DNA of 64,000 nt. Origin: Blastochloris sulfoviridis. Its GTDB lineage: Bacteria; Pseudomonadota; Alphaproteobacteria; Rhizobiales; Xanthobacteraceae. Each line of letters opens with the position of its first letter. Within the stretch, counting starts at the first letter, position 1. This document shows positions 10,047-20,868 of the stretch, piece by piece. A model generated the notes under the pieces. The model worked only from the letters and a program-made list of their open reading frames with translations. It did not search any database and had not been told where the DNA came from. A program made the translations under genes and the position numbers. The stretch lies in contig NZ_VWPL01000004.1 in NCBI RefSeq assembly GCF_008630065.1, forward strand, positions 120,273-184,272, given 5' to 3'.

Positions 10047-10928
10047 TCAGCGCGGCGGTGCCGGCGTGCCGATGGCGGCGGCGAGGCGTTCGCGCAGCAC
10101 CTGCGGCATGCGCGGATGGTCGAGGATGGTGCCGTGGCTGGCATCCTCGAGCGCCACCACCGTCATCCGGGGGTTGGCGTAGCGCAGCACCTTGATGTGC
10201 GCGGCCGGAACCAGCCCGTCGGCCGGCGCATAGACCACGGTGACCGGCAGGGTCAGGCCGGGCAGGATGTCCTCGGTGGCCCACGGGCTCTTGAGCAGCA
10301 GCGTCACCGGCACGAACGGATACTGCTCCTGGGCCAGCCGGCGGATCGAAGCCGGCGGCGCGACCAGCACCAGCCCCGCCAGGGAACGCTGGCTCGCGAG
10401 ATACGTCGCCACCGCCGAGCCGAGCGAATAGCCGATGGCGACCACCGCGTCCGGCCGGAACCTCTCGACCATGGCGTCATGGACCAGGAGCGCGTCGGCC
10501 TTGAGCGCCCGCTCCGAGGGCACACCGGTGCTCGCGCGACCCAGCGCGTTGGGATAGCCGCGATAGCTGACGCCGGCCACGGCCACGCCCGGCTGCGGAA
10601 ACACGGTGTTCTTGAGGAAGGTGGCAAACCCCACCACGTCGTGGGCGTTGCCGCCGAAGGCGAGCACCAGCGCGGTGCGCGGCGGCGAGCCGGACCCGCC
10701 TCCCCTGTCCGGTCGCTCGGGGCCTTCGGGCGGAAACACGACGCCGGATAGCTCGGCGCCGTCGGGCGTGGAAAGACGGACCGCCTCGAAGCGCGCCTGG
10801 GCGTCACCGGGCGGCGGCACCTCATTGACGATGCGCGGATAGATCAGGCCGTCCTGCGTCAGATAGAGGTAGACGACAAAGCCCACCGGAACCAGCAGCA
10901 CGGCCAGCAGCAGCAGAGCGATCTTCAC
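10047..10928 (-). CDS. membrane-anchored alpha/beta hydrolase (BEM46-like)
   Basis: A 293-residue hydrolase. A hydrophobic segment at the very N-terminus (KIALLLLAVLLVPVGFVVYL) anchors it in the inner membrane with the catalytic domain outside. The nucleophile elbow is GYSLGS, and the acid and histidine are probably in APADGLVP and DASHGTI. The GTG start at 10926-10928 has GAGG six bases upstream; the ATG further up at 10976 lies inside a repeat and would add residues before the anchor. The substrate is unknown; esterase or thioesterase activity is plausible. It is not clearly co-transcribed with its neighbours. Confidence 0.72.
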   Translation of the reverse strand: MKIALLLLAVLLVPVGFVVYLYLTQDGLIYPRIVNEVPPPGDAQARFEAVRLSTPDGAELSGVVFPPEGPERPDRGGGSGSPPRTALVLAFGGNAHDVVGFATFLKNTVFPQPGVAVAGVSYRGYPNALGRASTGVPSERALKADALLVHDAMVERFRPDAVVAIGYSLGSAVATYLASQRSLAGLVLVAPPASIRRLAQEQYPFVPVTLLLKSPWATEDILPGLTLPVTVVYAPADGLVPAAHIKVLRYANPRMTVVALEDASHGTILDHPRMPQVLRERLAAAIGTPAPPR

Positions 10929-10940
10929 GCGCACCTCGTC

Positions 10941-11063
10941 ATGCGGTTTCCGGCCGACCGGGCCCGCGCGCCGCACGCGGCTTTCCGAAAAACCCCTTCC
11001 GGGTCAACGACTTCTCGGCGAGAGCGCGTCCGGGATCCCGAAGGATCGTCCAAAACCCGTATC
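10941..11063. repeat. family A intergenic repeat, copy 3 (diverged)
   Basis: It begins ATGCGGTTTCCGGCCGACC and ends with an inverted remnant AAAACCCGTATCAC; the middle holds TTTCCGAAAAACCCCTTCCG. It is more degraded than copies 1, 2 and 12. It forms the leader of the hydrolase at 10047-10928. Confidence 0.55.
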
Positions 11064-11129
11064 ACACGGCCGCCGGCCGGGCGCATTCGCCGGCCGAAAG
11101 CCCGGCGTCCGCGTCGTGGAGGGGCATGC

Positions 11130-11660
11130 CTACCCGGCGTTCCGGGCGTCCCGCGCCGCCTGCGCGTTCTTGGTCGCCTGCGAGATCCGTCCGATCCAGG
11201 AGCCGGGAACCCGCGTCATCCGCCGGCGCGGCGGCAGCGATTGCATGCCCTCGTTCGGCATGCGGCCGGCCTCCGGGCGCGGCGGGAACTGCGCGGCGCG
11301 GCGCATCGCCAGCGCGCGGCGCGCGGCATCGACGTGGGCTGTCCGCGCCTCCAGCTTTTCGAGGCGGTGGATTTCCTTGGTCACGCGCTTGAGCGCGCCG
11401 CTGAACACCTGCTTGCGCTGGGAGGGACGCTCCGCCGTGCCGGGAAAGCTGCCCCCTCGCGCCCGACCCTTGCCGCGGGACTCGCGCTGCTTTTCGCGCG
11501 CCAAAGTCCGCTCGCGATCGCGCATGTCGCGAAGGCGCTGGCGCAGGGCCTTCAGCCCCTCAAGCTCGATGTCGTAGATATGCGGATGATGGGACGGCAG
11601 AACCGTCTCGAACTCGTCATGGCTCAAAAGGCTCCGTTCAAATTTGCACGGAATGGCCAT
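11130..11660 (-). CDS. uncharacterised basic protein with helical, probably coiled-coil core
   Basis: I do not recognise the family. The 176-residue protein starts MAIPCKFERSLLSHDEFETV, with AGGAAAG upstream of the ATG at 11658-11660; an in-frame ATG at 11723 has no ribosome binding site. Residues about 40-75 (LEGLKALRQRLRDMRDRERTL) and 95-135 are long charged helices likely to form coiled coils; the C-terminus is arginine-rich. There is no signal peptide or membrane segment. It lies between the hydrolase and gyrB on the same strand. Its conservation cannot be judged from the sequence alone. Confidence 0.6.
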   Translation of the reverse strand: MAIPCKFERSLLSHDEFETVLPSHHPHIYDIELEGLKALRQRLRDMRDRERTLAREKQRESRGKGRARGGSFPGTAERPSQRKQVFSGALKRVTKEIHRLEKLEARTAHVDAARRALAMRRAAQFPPRPEAGRMPNEGMQSLPPRRRMTRVPGSWIGRISQATKNAQAARDARNAG

Positions 11661-11851
11661 CTCGACTTTCCTGTTCGTCTTCGCGGTCACGGAATTCCGT
11701 CGCCAGAGGCGCGGAAAGTCCATCGACCCCAGGTGCTGCAGCCTCCCCGCGACCCCATGCCCTTATAACCAGAGGTGGCGTCACTGTATAGACAAACGCG
11801 AATGGCCGACTGCCTCCAACCAGCTGACCGTGTTCCGGATCCGGAGCCGTC

Positions 11852-14278
<2,427 letters not shown>

Positions 14279-14633
14279 TTACGTGAACGGTCCTGGCTTT
14301 CGAGGAATCGGCAGGCGGACTATAGGCAGTCGCGCGGGCGAATTCATGCGAAATCGGCACGCATTTTTGCGGGCATTTTCAAAAGATTAGGGCGCTTTGC
14401 GCAAAAGTGGATGCCGTCATTGTGCCACACCTGCGTGACCGCGCGGGCAAAGGGGCGCAAACCCAAGTCCAAACCTGGGAATATGGCGCGCGGCCGGGGA
14501 GGCCCGGCATCCGCAACCCGTCCGCCGGGAATCCGCCGCCGATCGAACGTCCCATGATCGCCCCGGCCCTCTGTCCTCCTCGCCAGCGTGGGAGAGGACG
14601 GCGAGGCTACGGGTCCGGACCGCAGGCGCGCCG
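14279..14633. other. 355-bp gap upstream of gyrB
   Basis: I see no gene. The stretch holds the gyrB promoter region and a short family-B-like remnant (TTTGCGCAAAAGTGGATGCC at about 14396-14415). No convincing -35/-10 pair stood out. Confidence 0.5.
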
Positions 14634-15509
14634 TCAGCGCTTGGCGGGCGCAGAGGCACCGGAAGCGGGCATGGCGGCAGCGGGCGCACTGGCGGGGAGC
14701 GCGCCGGGCTGGGACGCACTGGCCGCCGGCACGTTGCCGGTGGGGCCGTTGGCCGCAGGGGTGCCTGATGCCGAAGGCGCGGGCGCCGGTGCGCCGGGCG
14801 CCAGAAAGGCGGGGAGCGGCAGGGTCTCGGCCAGGCTCGGCCCGCCGTGGACCACCATGATGTGCTGGTTGACCAGATAGATGCCGAATCCGACAAGTCC
14901 GGTACAGATCACCGAGACGGCGAGCGCGGCGCCGGCCAGCCACACGACCAGCCGGTCGTTGCGCTCCAACGCGGCGGACGCCTCGGCCGCCGTGATCGCC
15001 GGCAGGTCCGCGTCGGCATCCGGTGGTTGCGCCGCGGGCTCGGTAACGGTGATGCCCGGCGTATCGCGAACCTCGACCAGCGGCCGGTAAGAGCCCGGCA
15101 GCATGTGAAACCGCAGCGCCGCGTCGCGTCCCTCGTCGGCATAATAGGCGGTGAGCGCGGCGCGCAGCCGCGTCGCCTCCACCCGCACGATCGGATCCTT
15201 GCCCGGGTCGAAATCGCTGGGCCGGCCGAGCGCCCGCGTGGCGATGGTGTAGGCCTTCAGCTTGTCGCCGCGGCCGGCCAGGCTCTCCTCGACGACGAAG
15301 GCGAGAAAGCGCCGCAACTGCACAGCGCTGCGCAGCCGCCCGCTGGCCATCACCTGGGCCAGAGCGTCATTGACGGTCTCATCATCGACGAGACCCGGCG
15401 ACAGCGGCACGGCGCCACCCACCGGCTTCACCATCGAAAGCACCTGTGCGTCTCCAGCCGCGCCATTCACGCTGTCCGGCACTCCGGACTCGCCATAGTC
15501 TGCGCGCAT
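14634..15509 (-). CDS. membrane protein with the N-terminal domain seen in rhizobial adenylate cyclase-like regulators
   Basis: The 291-residue protein has an N-terminal globular domain (about 45-148) with the pattern LRRFLAFVVEESLAGRGDKL, KAYTIATRALGRPSDFDPG and DPIVRVEATRLRAALTAYY. This module is found in many rhizobial proteins ahead of adenylate cyclase or TolB/TPR parts and resembles a winged-helix regulatory domain. One membrane helix follows (about 188-212), then an alanine-proline-serine tail of about 70 residues presumed periplasmic. No cyclase or TPR part is present, so it is either a reduced member or a membrane-tethered regulator. The ATG at 15507-15509 has GGAGAGG six bases upstream. 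Function unknown. Confidence 0.65.
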   Translation of the reverse strand: MRADYGESGVPDSVNGAAGDAQVLSMVKPVGGAVPLSPGLVDDETVNDALAQVMASGRLRSAVQLRRFLAFVVEESLAGRGDKLKAYTIATRALGRPSDFDPGKDPIVRVEATRLRAALTAYYADEGRDAALRFHMLPGSYRPLVEVRDTPGITVTEPAAQPPDADADLPAITAAEASAALERNDRLVVWLAGAALAVSVICTGLVGFGIYLVNQHIMVVHGGPSLAETLPLPAFLAPGAPAPAPSASGTPAANGPTGNVPAASASQPGALPASAPAAAMPASGASAPAKR

Positions 15510-15917
15510 CCCATGCCTCTCCGCCCACGCCCCCGCCCGGAGAACCGGCCGCGAATCAACCCGCTATCCTGAAGCGAACGATGACGGATAGCCGGTTGCC
15601 GAGTCATTCCCATTTCTAGGAGCATTAAACCACCTTGACGTTTCTTCGGACGCAGATTCATCGTCCTGCGGTCGGAAAGCGGTGCTTTTGTCCGTAACGG
15701 TCAATAGCGGTGCGCAACTTACGAGAGTTATAGTACCGCAGCATGCCAGACATGCAACTGCTGCCTAGCCGGAATTTTCCCGTCCGCGCCGCGACGTCTT
15801 CCCAAGGTTTCGGGATGCCCCTCGCCACCCTGGAAACGATTTCGCCGGAATCCCCGTTCGCGAACGGCCCGTCTGCGAGCGGACACGCGCGGACGGCGGG
15901 GATCAACCGGACGCTGG
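15510..15917. other. 408-bp gap with a degraded family A remnant
   Basis: No gene is supported. At about 15809-15885 it has TTTCGGGATGCCC, CTGGAAACGATTTCGCCGGA and CCCCGTTCGCGAACGG, which line up with a decayed family A repeat. At about 15738-15761 an imperfect dyad GCAGCATG...CATGCAACTGC is present upstream of the 14634-15509 gene; I cannot tie it to a regulator. Confidence 0.45.
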
Positions 15918-16628
15918 TCATTCGATCAGGCCGCGGCGCAGCGCCTCGGCGACCGCATGGGCGCGCGAGGCGGCGCCGAGTTTGCGGACCGCCGCATTGA
16001 GGTGGGCCACCGCGGTGTGCTCGGAAATGCCGAGGATGCTGCCGATCTCCCAGGCCGTCTTGCCGACCGAAGTCCAGGCCAGGCATTCGCGCTCGCGCGC
16101 GGTCAGGTCGCTGGCGGGGTGAGCCGCCGGCAGATCGAGCGCGGCGAGGTGCAGCGCCGGCGCCACCAGATCCAGATATTCGACCTCGGCATCGGTGAAT
16201 TCGGGCTCTCGGCGCTGGAACACCACGCCGCCGCCGAGTCGCCCCCGGAACCGCAACGGAATGGCCACCACCGCCGGCCCCAGCGCCTCGGCGCTGGCGA
16301 GGTAGTTCGGCATCAGCGCCGGCTCGGCCTCGGCGGCAGCGCGGATGTCGGCGGTCCGCACCGGCCGGCTTGCCGCGCGCAGGGCGATGATCAGCGGGTC
16401 GCGCTCGTATTCACGGTTCTCGATGTAGCGGGTGCGGAAGTCGTCCGGCAAATTGGTGGCCAGCAGCGTCCCCTTCCGGATGCTGCGCCACGCAATCGGC
16501 GCGCCGCCGACGGCGTAGATGTCGAACCGGACACTTGCGGCAACCCGGTCGAGCAGTCGCTGGAAGCGTTTCGTCGCCTCGCTGGACATGTCCGGTCGGG
16601 CCGGCGTCGGCGGATCGAAGCTAGACAT
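15918..16628 (-). CDS. LuxR family transcriptional regulator with autoinducer-binding-type domain
   Basis: A 236-residue LuxR-type protein. Residues about 15-160 form an autoinducer-binding-like domain with YIENREYERDPLI, where the Asp-Pro pair of the AHL pocket is kept, while the following position usually Trp reads PVRTADI. Residues 168-232 form a GerE-type helix-turn-helix (LTARERECLAWTSVGKTAWE, then LGISEHTAVAHLNAAVRKLG). Such proteins bind acyl-homoserine lactones or related signals and control promoters. No luxI synthase is in the window, so it is a solo as far as can be seen. A palindrome at 16734-16747 lies about 106 bp upstream of its start and could be its own operator. Confidence 0.87.
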   Translation of the reverse strand: MSSFDPPTPARPDMSSEATKRFQRLLDRVAASVRFDIYAVGGAPIAWRSIRKGTLLATNLPDDFRTRYIENREYERDPLIIALRAASRPVRTADIRAAAEAEPALMPNYLASAEALGPAVVAIPLRFRGRLGGGVVFQRREPEFTDAEVEYLDLVAPALHLAALDLPAAHPASDLTARERECLAWTSVGKTAWEIGSILGISEHTAVAHLNAAVRKLGAASRAHAVAEALRRGLIE

Positions 16629-16733
16629 GCGACCGGTTGCCCAAGGTTGTCCTTTGTGAGCGCAAAATTAACGCCAAGACCGTTGCGGAAAGTGAAAATA
16701 TTGCGGCGCAAAACGATTAAAATTGTCGCTGAT

Positions 16734-16747
16734 CGCACTGAAGTGCG
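16734..16747. promoter_or_regulatory. 14-bp palindrome upstream of the luxR gene
   Basis: The sequence CGCACTGAAGTGCG is a perfect 6-bp dyad with a 2-bp centre, flanked by partly symmetric GAT/GATC. It lies about 106 bp before the start of the LuxR-type gene, in an AT-rich stretch. It may be an operator for this or another regulator; nothing directly proves binding. Confidence 0.35.
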
Positions 16748-16968
16748 CCTGATCTTTTGCGGCCGATTATCGGGCGGAACCGCGAACAATCAAGGTACCT
16801 CACGCCGAATCTCGCCAGGCCGCACCCCAATTACAGCCGAGCACGCGCTTAAGCCTCCGCCCTCGCGCGGAAAACGCGAATTCAACATGCACCGTCCGTA
16901 TCCTGCGGGCGGCGGCTGCGCGGTTGATGGAGGGGGGCGACGGAGACGGCGGGACGGCCGCGTTGACG

Positions 16969-17050
16969 CGGTTTCAGGTCGACCCCTCGGGAGACCGGAA
17001 ACCGCCGTATGGAACTGCGCCCTCAAGACCGGGATTGGCGGCGATCCAAG
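16969..17050. repeat. family A remnant
   Basis: It holds GCGGTTTCAGGTCGACCCCT, GGGAGACCGGAAACCG and ACCGGGATTGGCGGCGATC, a recognisable but strongly decayed family A unit directly before the hairpin at 17053. Confidence 0.45.
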
Positions 17051-17052
17051 CG

Positions 17053-17082
17053 CAGAACGCCGGCCGCGGGGCCGGCGTTCTG
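17053..17082. terminator. strong hairpin, 13-bp perfect stem
   Basis: CAGAACGCCGGCC pairs perfectly with GGCCGGCGTTCTG around the loop GCGG. No run of T follows on either strand, so an intrinsic terminator is possible but not typical; it may equally be a DNA palindrome of the repeat cluster. Confidence 0.4.
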
Positions 17083-17109
17083 AAGCGGTCGGTCCGGGAG
17101 GACATATTA

Positions 17110-17204
17110 TACGGTTTCCGGTTGATCCCTTCGGGATGCCGGAAACGCCTCGCCGAAAATCCTTGTTCGTCAACGGGATTTTCGGCGATCGGAATGCGGC
17201 CCTA
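17110..17204. repeat. family A repeat, copy 4, cut by IS5-type element
   Basis: It runs TACGGTTTCCGGTTGATCCC through GGGATTTTCGGCGATCGGAA and stops at GCGGCCCTA, where the IS begins. The last quarter of the family A unit is not found on the far side of the IS; instead a family B unit starts there. Confidence 0.7.
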
Positions 17205-17218
17205 GGGCCTGTTGAGAT

Positions 17219-17970
17219 TCATCGGGAATGGATGACGGCGGCGGCGAGATAGATCATGGCGGTGAAGCTGGTGTCGGTCTTGTCGGCGCGCATGGCGATG
17301 CGTTTAAATTCTTTAAGCTTGCAAAAGAAGTTCTCGATCAGATGACGCCATTTATACACCTCGTCGTCGATAGGGATCGGCTTGGCTCGACGCGGATGCT
17401 GCGAGATGACGATCTTGGCGCCACGCGCATCGAGATCAGCAATGATGGCATTGCTGTCAAAGGCCTTGTCGGCGATCAAACCGCCGAAGGAGACCCCCTC
17501 GATCAGCGGCTCGACGCCGACAGTGTCGAAGCGATGCCCCGGCAACAACGCAAAGCGCACGAGGTTGCCCAGGGCATCGGTCAACGCCAGGATTTTGGTG
17601 GTCAAGCCGCCCTTGGAGCGCCCGATGGCCTGGCTTTGAGTCCCCCTTTTGCCCCCTGTCCGTGCCGGTGGACCTTGACGATGGTGGCATCGACCATGGC
17701 GTATTCCATGTCCGGCTCCTCCGAGCAGGCCTCGAAAAGCCGAACAAAAACATCGGCTTTGACCCAGTCACGGTATCGCTTGAAGACGGTATTCCAGTTG
17801 CCGAACGAGGCAGGCAAGTCGCGCCATGGACTGCCGGTGCGCACGATCCACAACACCGCCTCAATGAACAGGCGGTTGTCCTTGCCGCTGCGCCCGGGGT
17901 CGGTCGGCTTGCCCAGGCAATGCGGTTCCATCTTCGCCCATTGGGCGTCCGTCAGCACAAATCGCTCCAT
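17219..17970 (-). CDS. IS5/IS427 transposase made by -1 frameshifting (orfA 17602-17970, orfB 17219-17605)
   Basis: OrfA (122 residues, MERFVLTDAQWAKMEPHCLG...) is the N-terminal half with the first catalytic aspartate region (DMEYAMVDATIVKVH). OrfB (from about 17605) holds the second aspartate (IADKAFDSNAIIADL) and the glutamate part (YKWRHLIENFFCKLKEFKRI). Slipping back one base at the A4G5 run, 17642-17650, joins them as GAKGGTQSQAIGRSKGGLTT, the exact junction seen in related elements. The fused DDE enzyme of about 250 residues would be full length. Neither half shows a disabling stop apart from the programmed one. Confidence 0.88.
17642..17650 (-). promoter_or_regulatory. slippery sequence for -1 frameshift in IS transposase
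   Basis: On the coding strand the run is AAAAGGGGG, read GCA AAA GGG GGA in orfA. A one-base backward slip restores the reading frame of orfB and the family's conserved junction. This is the usual expression control of IS427-group transposases. Confidence 0.7.
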
Positions 17971-18028
17971 CCAAAGCTTGAATCACATTCAAGCCACCGG
18001 TGGAATCCCAAATCTCAACAGACCCTAG

Positions 18029-18156
18029 AGCGTCCGCCGATCTGAGTGAAACGGGCGGACGCCCCAAGCTTTTGGTTTGTCGCATTTTCTTTCGCAAAAC
18101 CGGTATCCACTTTTGCGGAAAATGCTCGAAGGCTTGACCGGCCGGAAACCGTATCA
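18029..18156. repeat. family B repeat, copy 3, abutting the IS
   Basis: It contains GTCCGCC...GGCGGAC, GCATTTTCTTTCGCAAAACC and GGTATCCACTTTTGCGGAAA, then ends GACCGGCCGGAAACCGTATC. That ending is shared with family A, so A and B are related mosaics. It covers the argB 3' end region. Confidence 0.75.
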
Positions 18157-19053
18157 GCGGTGCAGCAGCGTTCCAGCGCCGGCGTCGGTGAGCAGTTCGA
18201 TCAGCACGGCGTGCGGCGCCTTGCCGTCGAGGATGACCACGCCCTCGACGCCCTTCTCCAGCGCGAAGATGCAGGTCTCGACCTTGGGGATCATGCCGCC
18301 GGAAATGGTGCCGTCGGCGATCAGGCGGCGCGCCTCGGCCACCGACAGGTCCTTGATCAGCGTCTTCGACTTGTCGAGCACGCCCGGCACGTCGGTGAGG
18401 AACAACAGGCGCTTGGCCTTCAGCGCGCCCGCCACCGCACCGGCAAAGGTGTCGGCATTGACGTTGAAGGTGCCGCCGCCGGCCGCCGCCGCCACCGGCG
18501 CCAGCACCGGAATGATCTCGGTGCCGATGATGCGGTCGAGCACGGTGGTGTCCACCGTCTCCGGCTCGCCGACGAAGCCGAGATCGACCACCTGCTCGAT
18601 CGCCGAGTCGGGATCGGTCACCGTGCGCGTCACCTTGCGCGCGGTGACCATGTTGCCGTCCTTGCCGCACAGGCCGATGGCCTTGCCGCCGGCCGCATTG
18701 ATGAAGCCGACGATCTGCTTGTTGATCGAGCCGGCCAGCACCATCTCGACGATCTCGACGGTGGGCGCATCGGTGATGCGCAGGCCCGCCGCGAACTTGC
18801 TCTCGATGCCGAGCCGGGTCAGCATCGACTGGATCTGCGGCCCGCCGCCATGCACCACCACCGGGTTCACCCCGGCCTGCTCCAGCAGCACGATGTCGCG
18901 GGCGAATTCGCGCGCCAGATGCTCGTTGCCCATGGCGTGGCCGCCATACTTCACCACCACCGTGGCGTCGTCATAGCGCTGCATGTGGGGCAGCGCCTGG
19001 GCCAGAACCCGGGCCTGCATCTGCGGATCGGTGGGGACGGCGATCTCGGCCAT
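18154..19053 (-). CDS. argB: acetylglutamate kinase
   Basis: A 299-residue ArgB of the amino acid kinase fold: [12 protein letters not shown] (phosphate loop, about residue 33), [14 protein letters not shown] (substrate loop), a conserved central [15 protein letters not shown] and [13 protein letters not shown] (nucleotide site). It phosphorylates N-acetylglutamate, the second and usually feedback-controlled step of arginine synthesis. The ATG at 19051-19053 gives the usual rhizobial length; earlier in-frame ATGs at 19092 and 19137 lack ribosome binding sites. It is divergent from the HAD gene at 19170. Confidence 0.95.
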   Translation of the reverse strand: MAEIAVPTDPQMQARVLAQALPHMQRYDDATVVVKYGGHAMGNEHLAREFARDIVLLEQAGVNPVVVHGGGPQIQSMLTRLGIESKFAAGLRITDAPTVEIVEMVLAGSINKQIVGFINAAGGKAIGLCGKDGNMVTARKVTRTVTDPDSAIEQVVDLGFVGEPETVDTTVLDRIIGTEIIPVLAPVAAAAGGGTFNVNADTFAGAVAGALKAKRLLFLTDVPGVLDKSKTLIKDLSVAEARRLIADGTISGGMIPKVETCIFALEKGVEGVVILDGKAPHAVLIELLTDAGAGTLLHR

Positions 19054-19169
19054 GACCTGACTTCGTGTTGCGGCTTGTTGCGGCGTGGACATTTGCGCGA
19101 AACGCCGGCCAGGCGCCGGCGCGCCCCTGTCTACCAACCGTCGCGGGGCGCTGCTAGTGTCTGACGGAC

Positions 19170-19901
19170 ATGCTCACCGTTCCCGATTCCGCACCGCCCC
19201 GCGCCGCGCGCGGCTTCGAGGCCGTCGACACGTGGGTGTTCGACCTCGACAACACCCTCTACCCGCCTCACCTCGATCTGTGGTCGCAGATCGACCAGCG
19301 CATGAAGACCTACATCGCCGGTTTCCTCGGCCTCAGCCATGACGAGGCGTTCCGGCTGCAGAAGGACTATTACCGCCGCTTCGGCACCTCGATGCGCGGG
19401 CTGATGATCCATCACGGGCTCGATCCCGAGGAGTTCCTGGCCTACGTCCACGACATCGACCATTCGCCGCTTGCGCCCGACCCCAGGCTCGGCGCGGCGC
19501 TGGAGCGGCTTGCGGGCAAAAAGCTCATCCTCACCAACGGCTCGGTCGCCCACGCCGAGGCGGTGACGAAGCGGCTCGGGCTCGACCACCATTTCGACGG
19601 CGTGTTCGACATCATCGCCGCCGATTTCATCCCCAAGCCGAGCCCCGAGACCTACGCCCGCTTCCTCGACCGCCACGCCATCGACCCCGGCCGCGCCGCG
19701 ATGTTCGAGGATCTCGCCCGCAATCTCGAAGTCCCGCACGCGCTGGGCATGACCACGGTGCTGGTGACGCCGGACAACACGCGCGAGATCGAGCGCGAGG
19801 CGTGGGAGCTGGAGGGGCACGCCGACCCCCATATCGACCACGTGACCTCGGATCTCGCCGGCTTCCTCGGCGGCCTCGCCCCGGACGGTGTGGAACGTTG
19901 A
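19170..19901 (+). CDS. HAD pyrimidine 5'-nucleotidase (SDT1-like)
   Basis: The 243-residue HAD hydrolase has motif [10 protein letters not shown] (nucleophile Asp, about residue 25), motif II LILTNGS (about 120), motif III lysine in IPKPSPETY and motif [10 protein letters not shown]. The cap with [14 protein letters not shown] matches the pyrimidine 5'-nucleotidase group (TIGR01993), which dephosphorylates UMP/CMP-like nucleotides. The gene sits between argB and dapD, as in many rhizobia, 46 bp ahead of dapD and so probably co-transcribed with it. Confidence 0.87.
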   Translation: MLTVPDSAPPRAARGFEAVDTWVFDLDNTLYPPHLDLWSQIDQRMKTYIAGFLGLSHDEAFRLQKDYYRRFGTSMRGLMIHHGLDPEEFLAYVHDIDHSPLAPDPRLGAALERLAGKKLILTNGSVAHAEAVTKRLGLDHHFDGVFDIIAADFIPKPSPETYARFLDRHAIDPGRAAMFEDLARNLEVPHALGMTTVLVTPDNTREIEREAWELEGHADPHIDHVTSDLAGFLGGLAPDGVER

Positions 19902-19947
19902 CGCCTCAGGCCCGCCGTGATTGATCGCCCCATCCGGGAGCATGACC

Positions 19948-20787
19948 ATGACCGACCTTGCCAGCATCATCGACGCCGCGTTCGAAGAGCGTGCCCTCAT
20001 CGGCCCCCACACCACCGGCGCGGTGCGCGAGGCGGTCGAGGCCGCGCTGGATCTGCTCGATTCGGGCAAGGCGCGCGTCGCCGCGCGCGACGACGACGGC
20101 AAATGGGCGGTGCATCAGTGGCTGAAGAAGGCGGTGCTGCTGTCGTTCCGCCTCAACGACATGGCACCGATCTCGGGCGGCCCCGGCGGCGCCACCTGGT
20201 GGGACAAGGTGCCGTCGAAATTCGCCGGCTGGGGCGCGGAGCAGTTCCGCAGCGCCGGCTTCCGCGCCGTGCCGCATTGCGTAGTGCGCCGCTCGGCCTT
20301 CATCGCGCCGGGCGTGGTCTTGATGCCGTCCTTCGTCAATCTCGGCGCCTATGTCGACGAAAGCGCGATGATCGACACCTGGGCGACGGTGGGCTCCTGC
20401 GCGCAGATCGGCAAGCGGGTGCATCTGTCCGGCGGCGCCGGCATCGGCGGCGTGCTGGAGCCGCTGCAGGCCGGCCCGGTGATCATCGAGGACGACTGCT
20501 TCATCGGCGCCCGCGCCGAGGTGGCCGAGGGCGTGATCGTCCGCCAGGGCTCGGTGCTGTCGATGGGCGTCTATCTCGGCGCCTCGACCAAGATCATCGA
20601 CCGCGCCACCGGCGAGGTGTTCATGGGCGAGGTGCCGCCCTATTCGGTGGTGGTGTCGGGCACCATGCCCGGCAAGCCGCTGCCCGACGGCACGCCCGGG
20701 CCGGGGCTCTATTGTGCGGTGATCGTCAAGCGGGTGGACGAACGGACGCGCTCGAAGACCGCGATCAACGACCTGCTGCGGGATTAA
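19948..20787 (+). CDS. dapD: 2,3,4,5-tetrahydropyridine-2,6-dicarboxylate N-succinyltransferase
   Basis: A 279-residue DapD. The left-handed beta-helix of hexapeptide repeats is visible from about residue 105 ([52 protein letters not shown]). It transfers succinyl from succinyl-CoA in the succinylase branch to lysine and diaminopimelate. Two close ATGs exist: 19942 lies one base after GGGAG, 19948 lies seven bases after it, so 19948 is the better start. With dapE at 21251 and dapB at 25555, three steps of DAP synthesis are here. Confidence 0.95.
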   Translation: MTDLASIIDAAFEERALIGPHTTGAVREAVEAALDLLDSGKARVAARDDDGKWAVHQWLKKAVLLSFRLNDMAPISGGPGGATWWDKVPSKFAGWGAEQFRSAGFRAVPHCVVRRSAFIAPGVVLMPSFVNLGAYVDESAMIDTWATVGSCAQIGKRVHLSGGAGIGGVLEPLQAGPVIIEDDCFIGARAEVAEGVIVRQGSVLSMGVYLGASTKIIDRATGEVFMGEVPPYSVVVSGTMPGKPLPDGTPGPGLYCAVIVKRVDERTRSKTAINDLLRD

Positions 20788-20825
20788 CCTCACCGATATG
20801 TCGCCGCAATCTTGACTTGCATCAC

Positions 20826-20859
20826 CCCCCGGCTGCGCTATCCTTGCCGCAGCCGGGGG
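20826..20859 (+). promoter_or_regulatory. 12-bp hairpin covering the ribosome binding site of the TM2 gene
   Basis: CCCCCGGCTGCG pairs with CGCAGCCGGGGG around a 10-base loop. The GGGGG of the right arm ends nine bases before the ATG of the TM2 gene and is its only Shine-Dalgarno candidate. The hairpin may therefore end dapD transcription or mask translation of the next gene. A weak promoter candidate, TTGCAT (20817-20822) and TATCCT (20839-20844), overlaps it. Confidence 0.5.
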
Positions 20860-20868
20860 CTTATTGTC

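Larger units (their letters stand above)
16629..17204. other. 576-bp gap upstream of the luxR gene, rich in repeats
   Basis: No gene is supported. It is AT-richer than its surroundings near 16665-16760 (likely the luxR promoter), then holds a decayed family A copy (16969-17050), a 13-bp-stem hairpin (17053-17082) and a family A copy interrupted by the IS element (17110-17204). Confidence 0.6.
17205..18025 (-). mobile_element. IS5 family (IS427 group) insertion sequence, complete
   Basis: The element is 821 bp. Its ends are GGGCCTGTTGAGATT on the left and the inverse AATCTCAACAGACCC on the right, a 15-bp inverted repeat with one mismatch. TA flanks both sides (17203-17204 and 18026-18027), consistent with the 2-bp target duplication of this group. 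It carries one transposase encoded in two frames. Both ends are intact, so it could still be mobile. Confidence 0.88.

Noticed and set aside
15738..15761. lux-box-like dyad GCAGCATG...CATGCAACTGC
   Set aside because: The symmetry is imperfect and it lies downstream of the luxR gene; the palindrome at 16734 is a better candidate.
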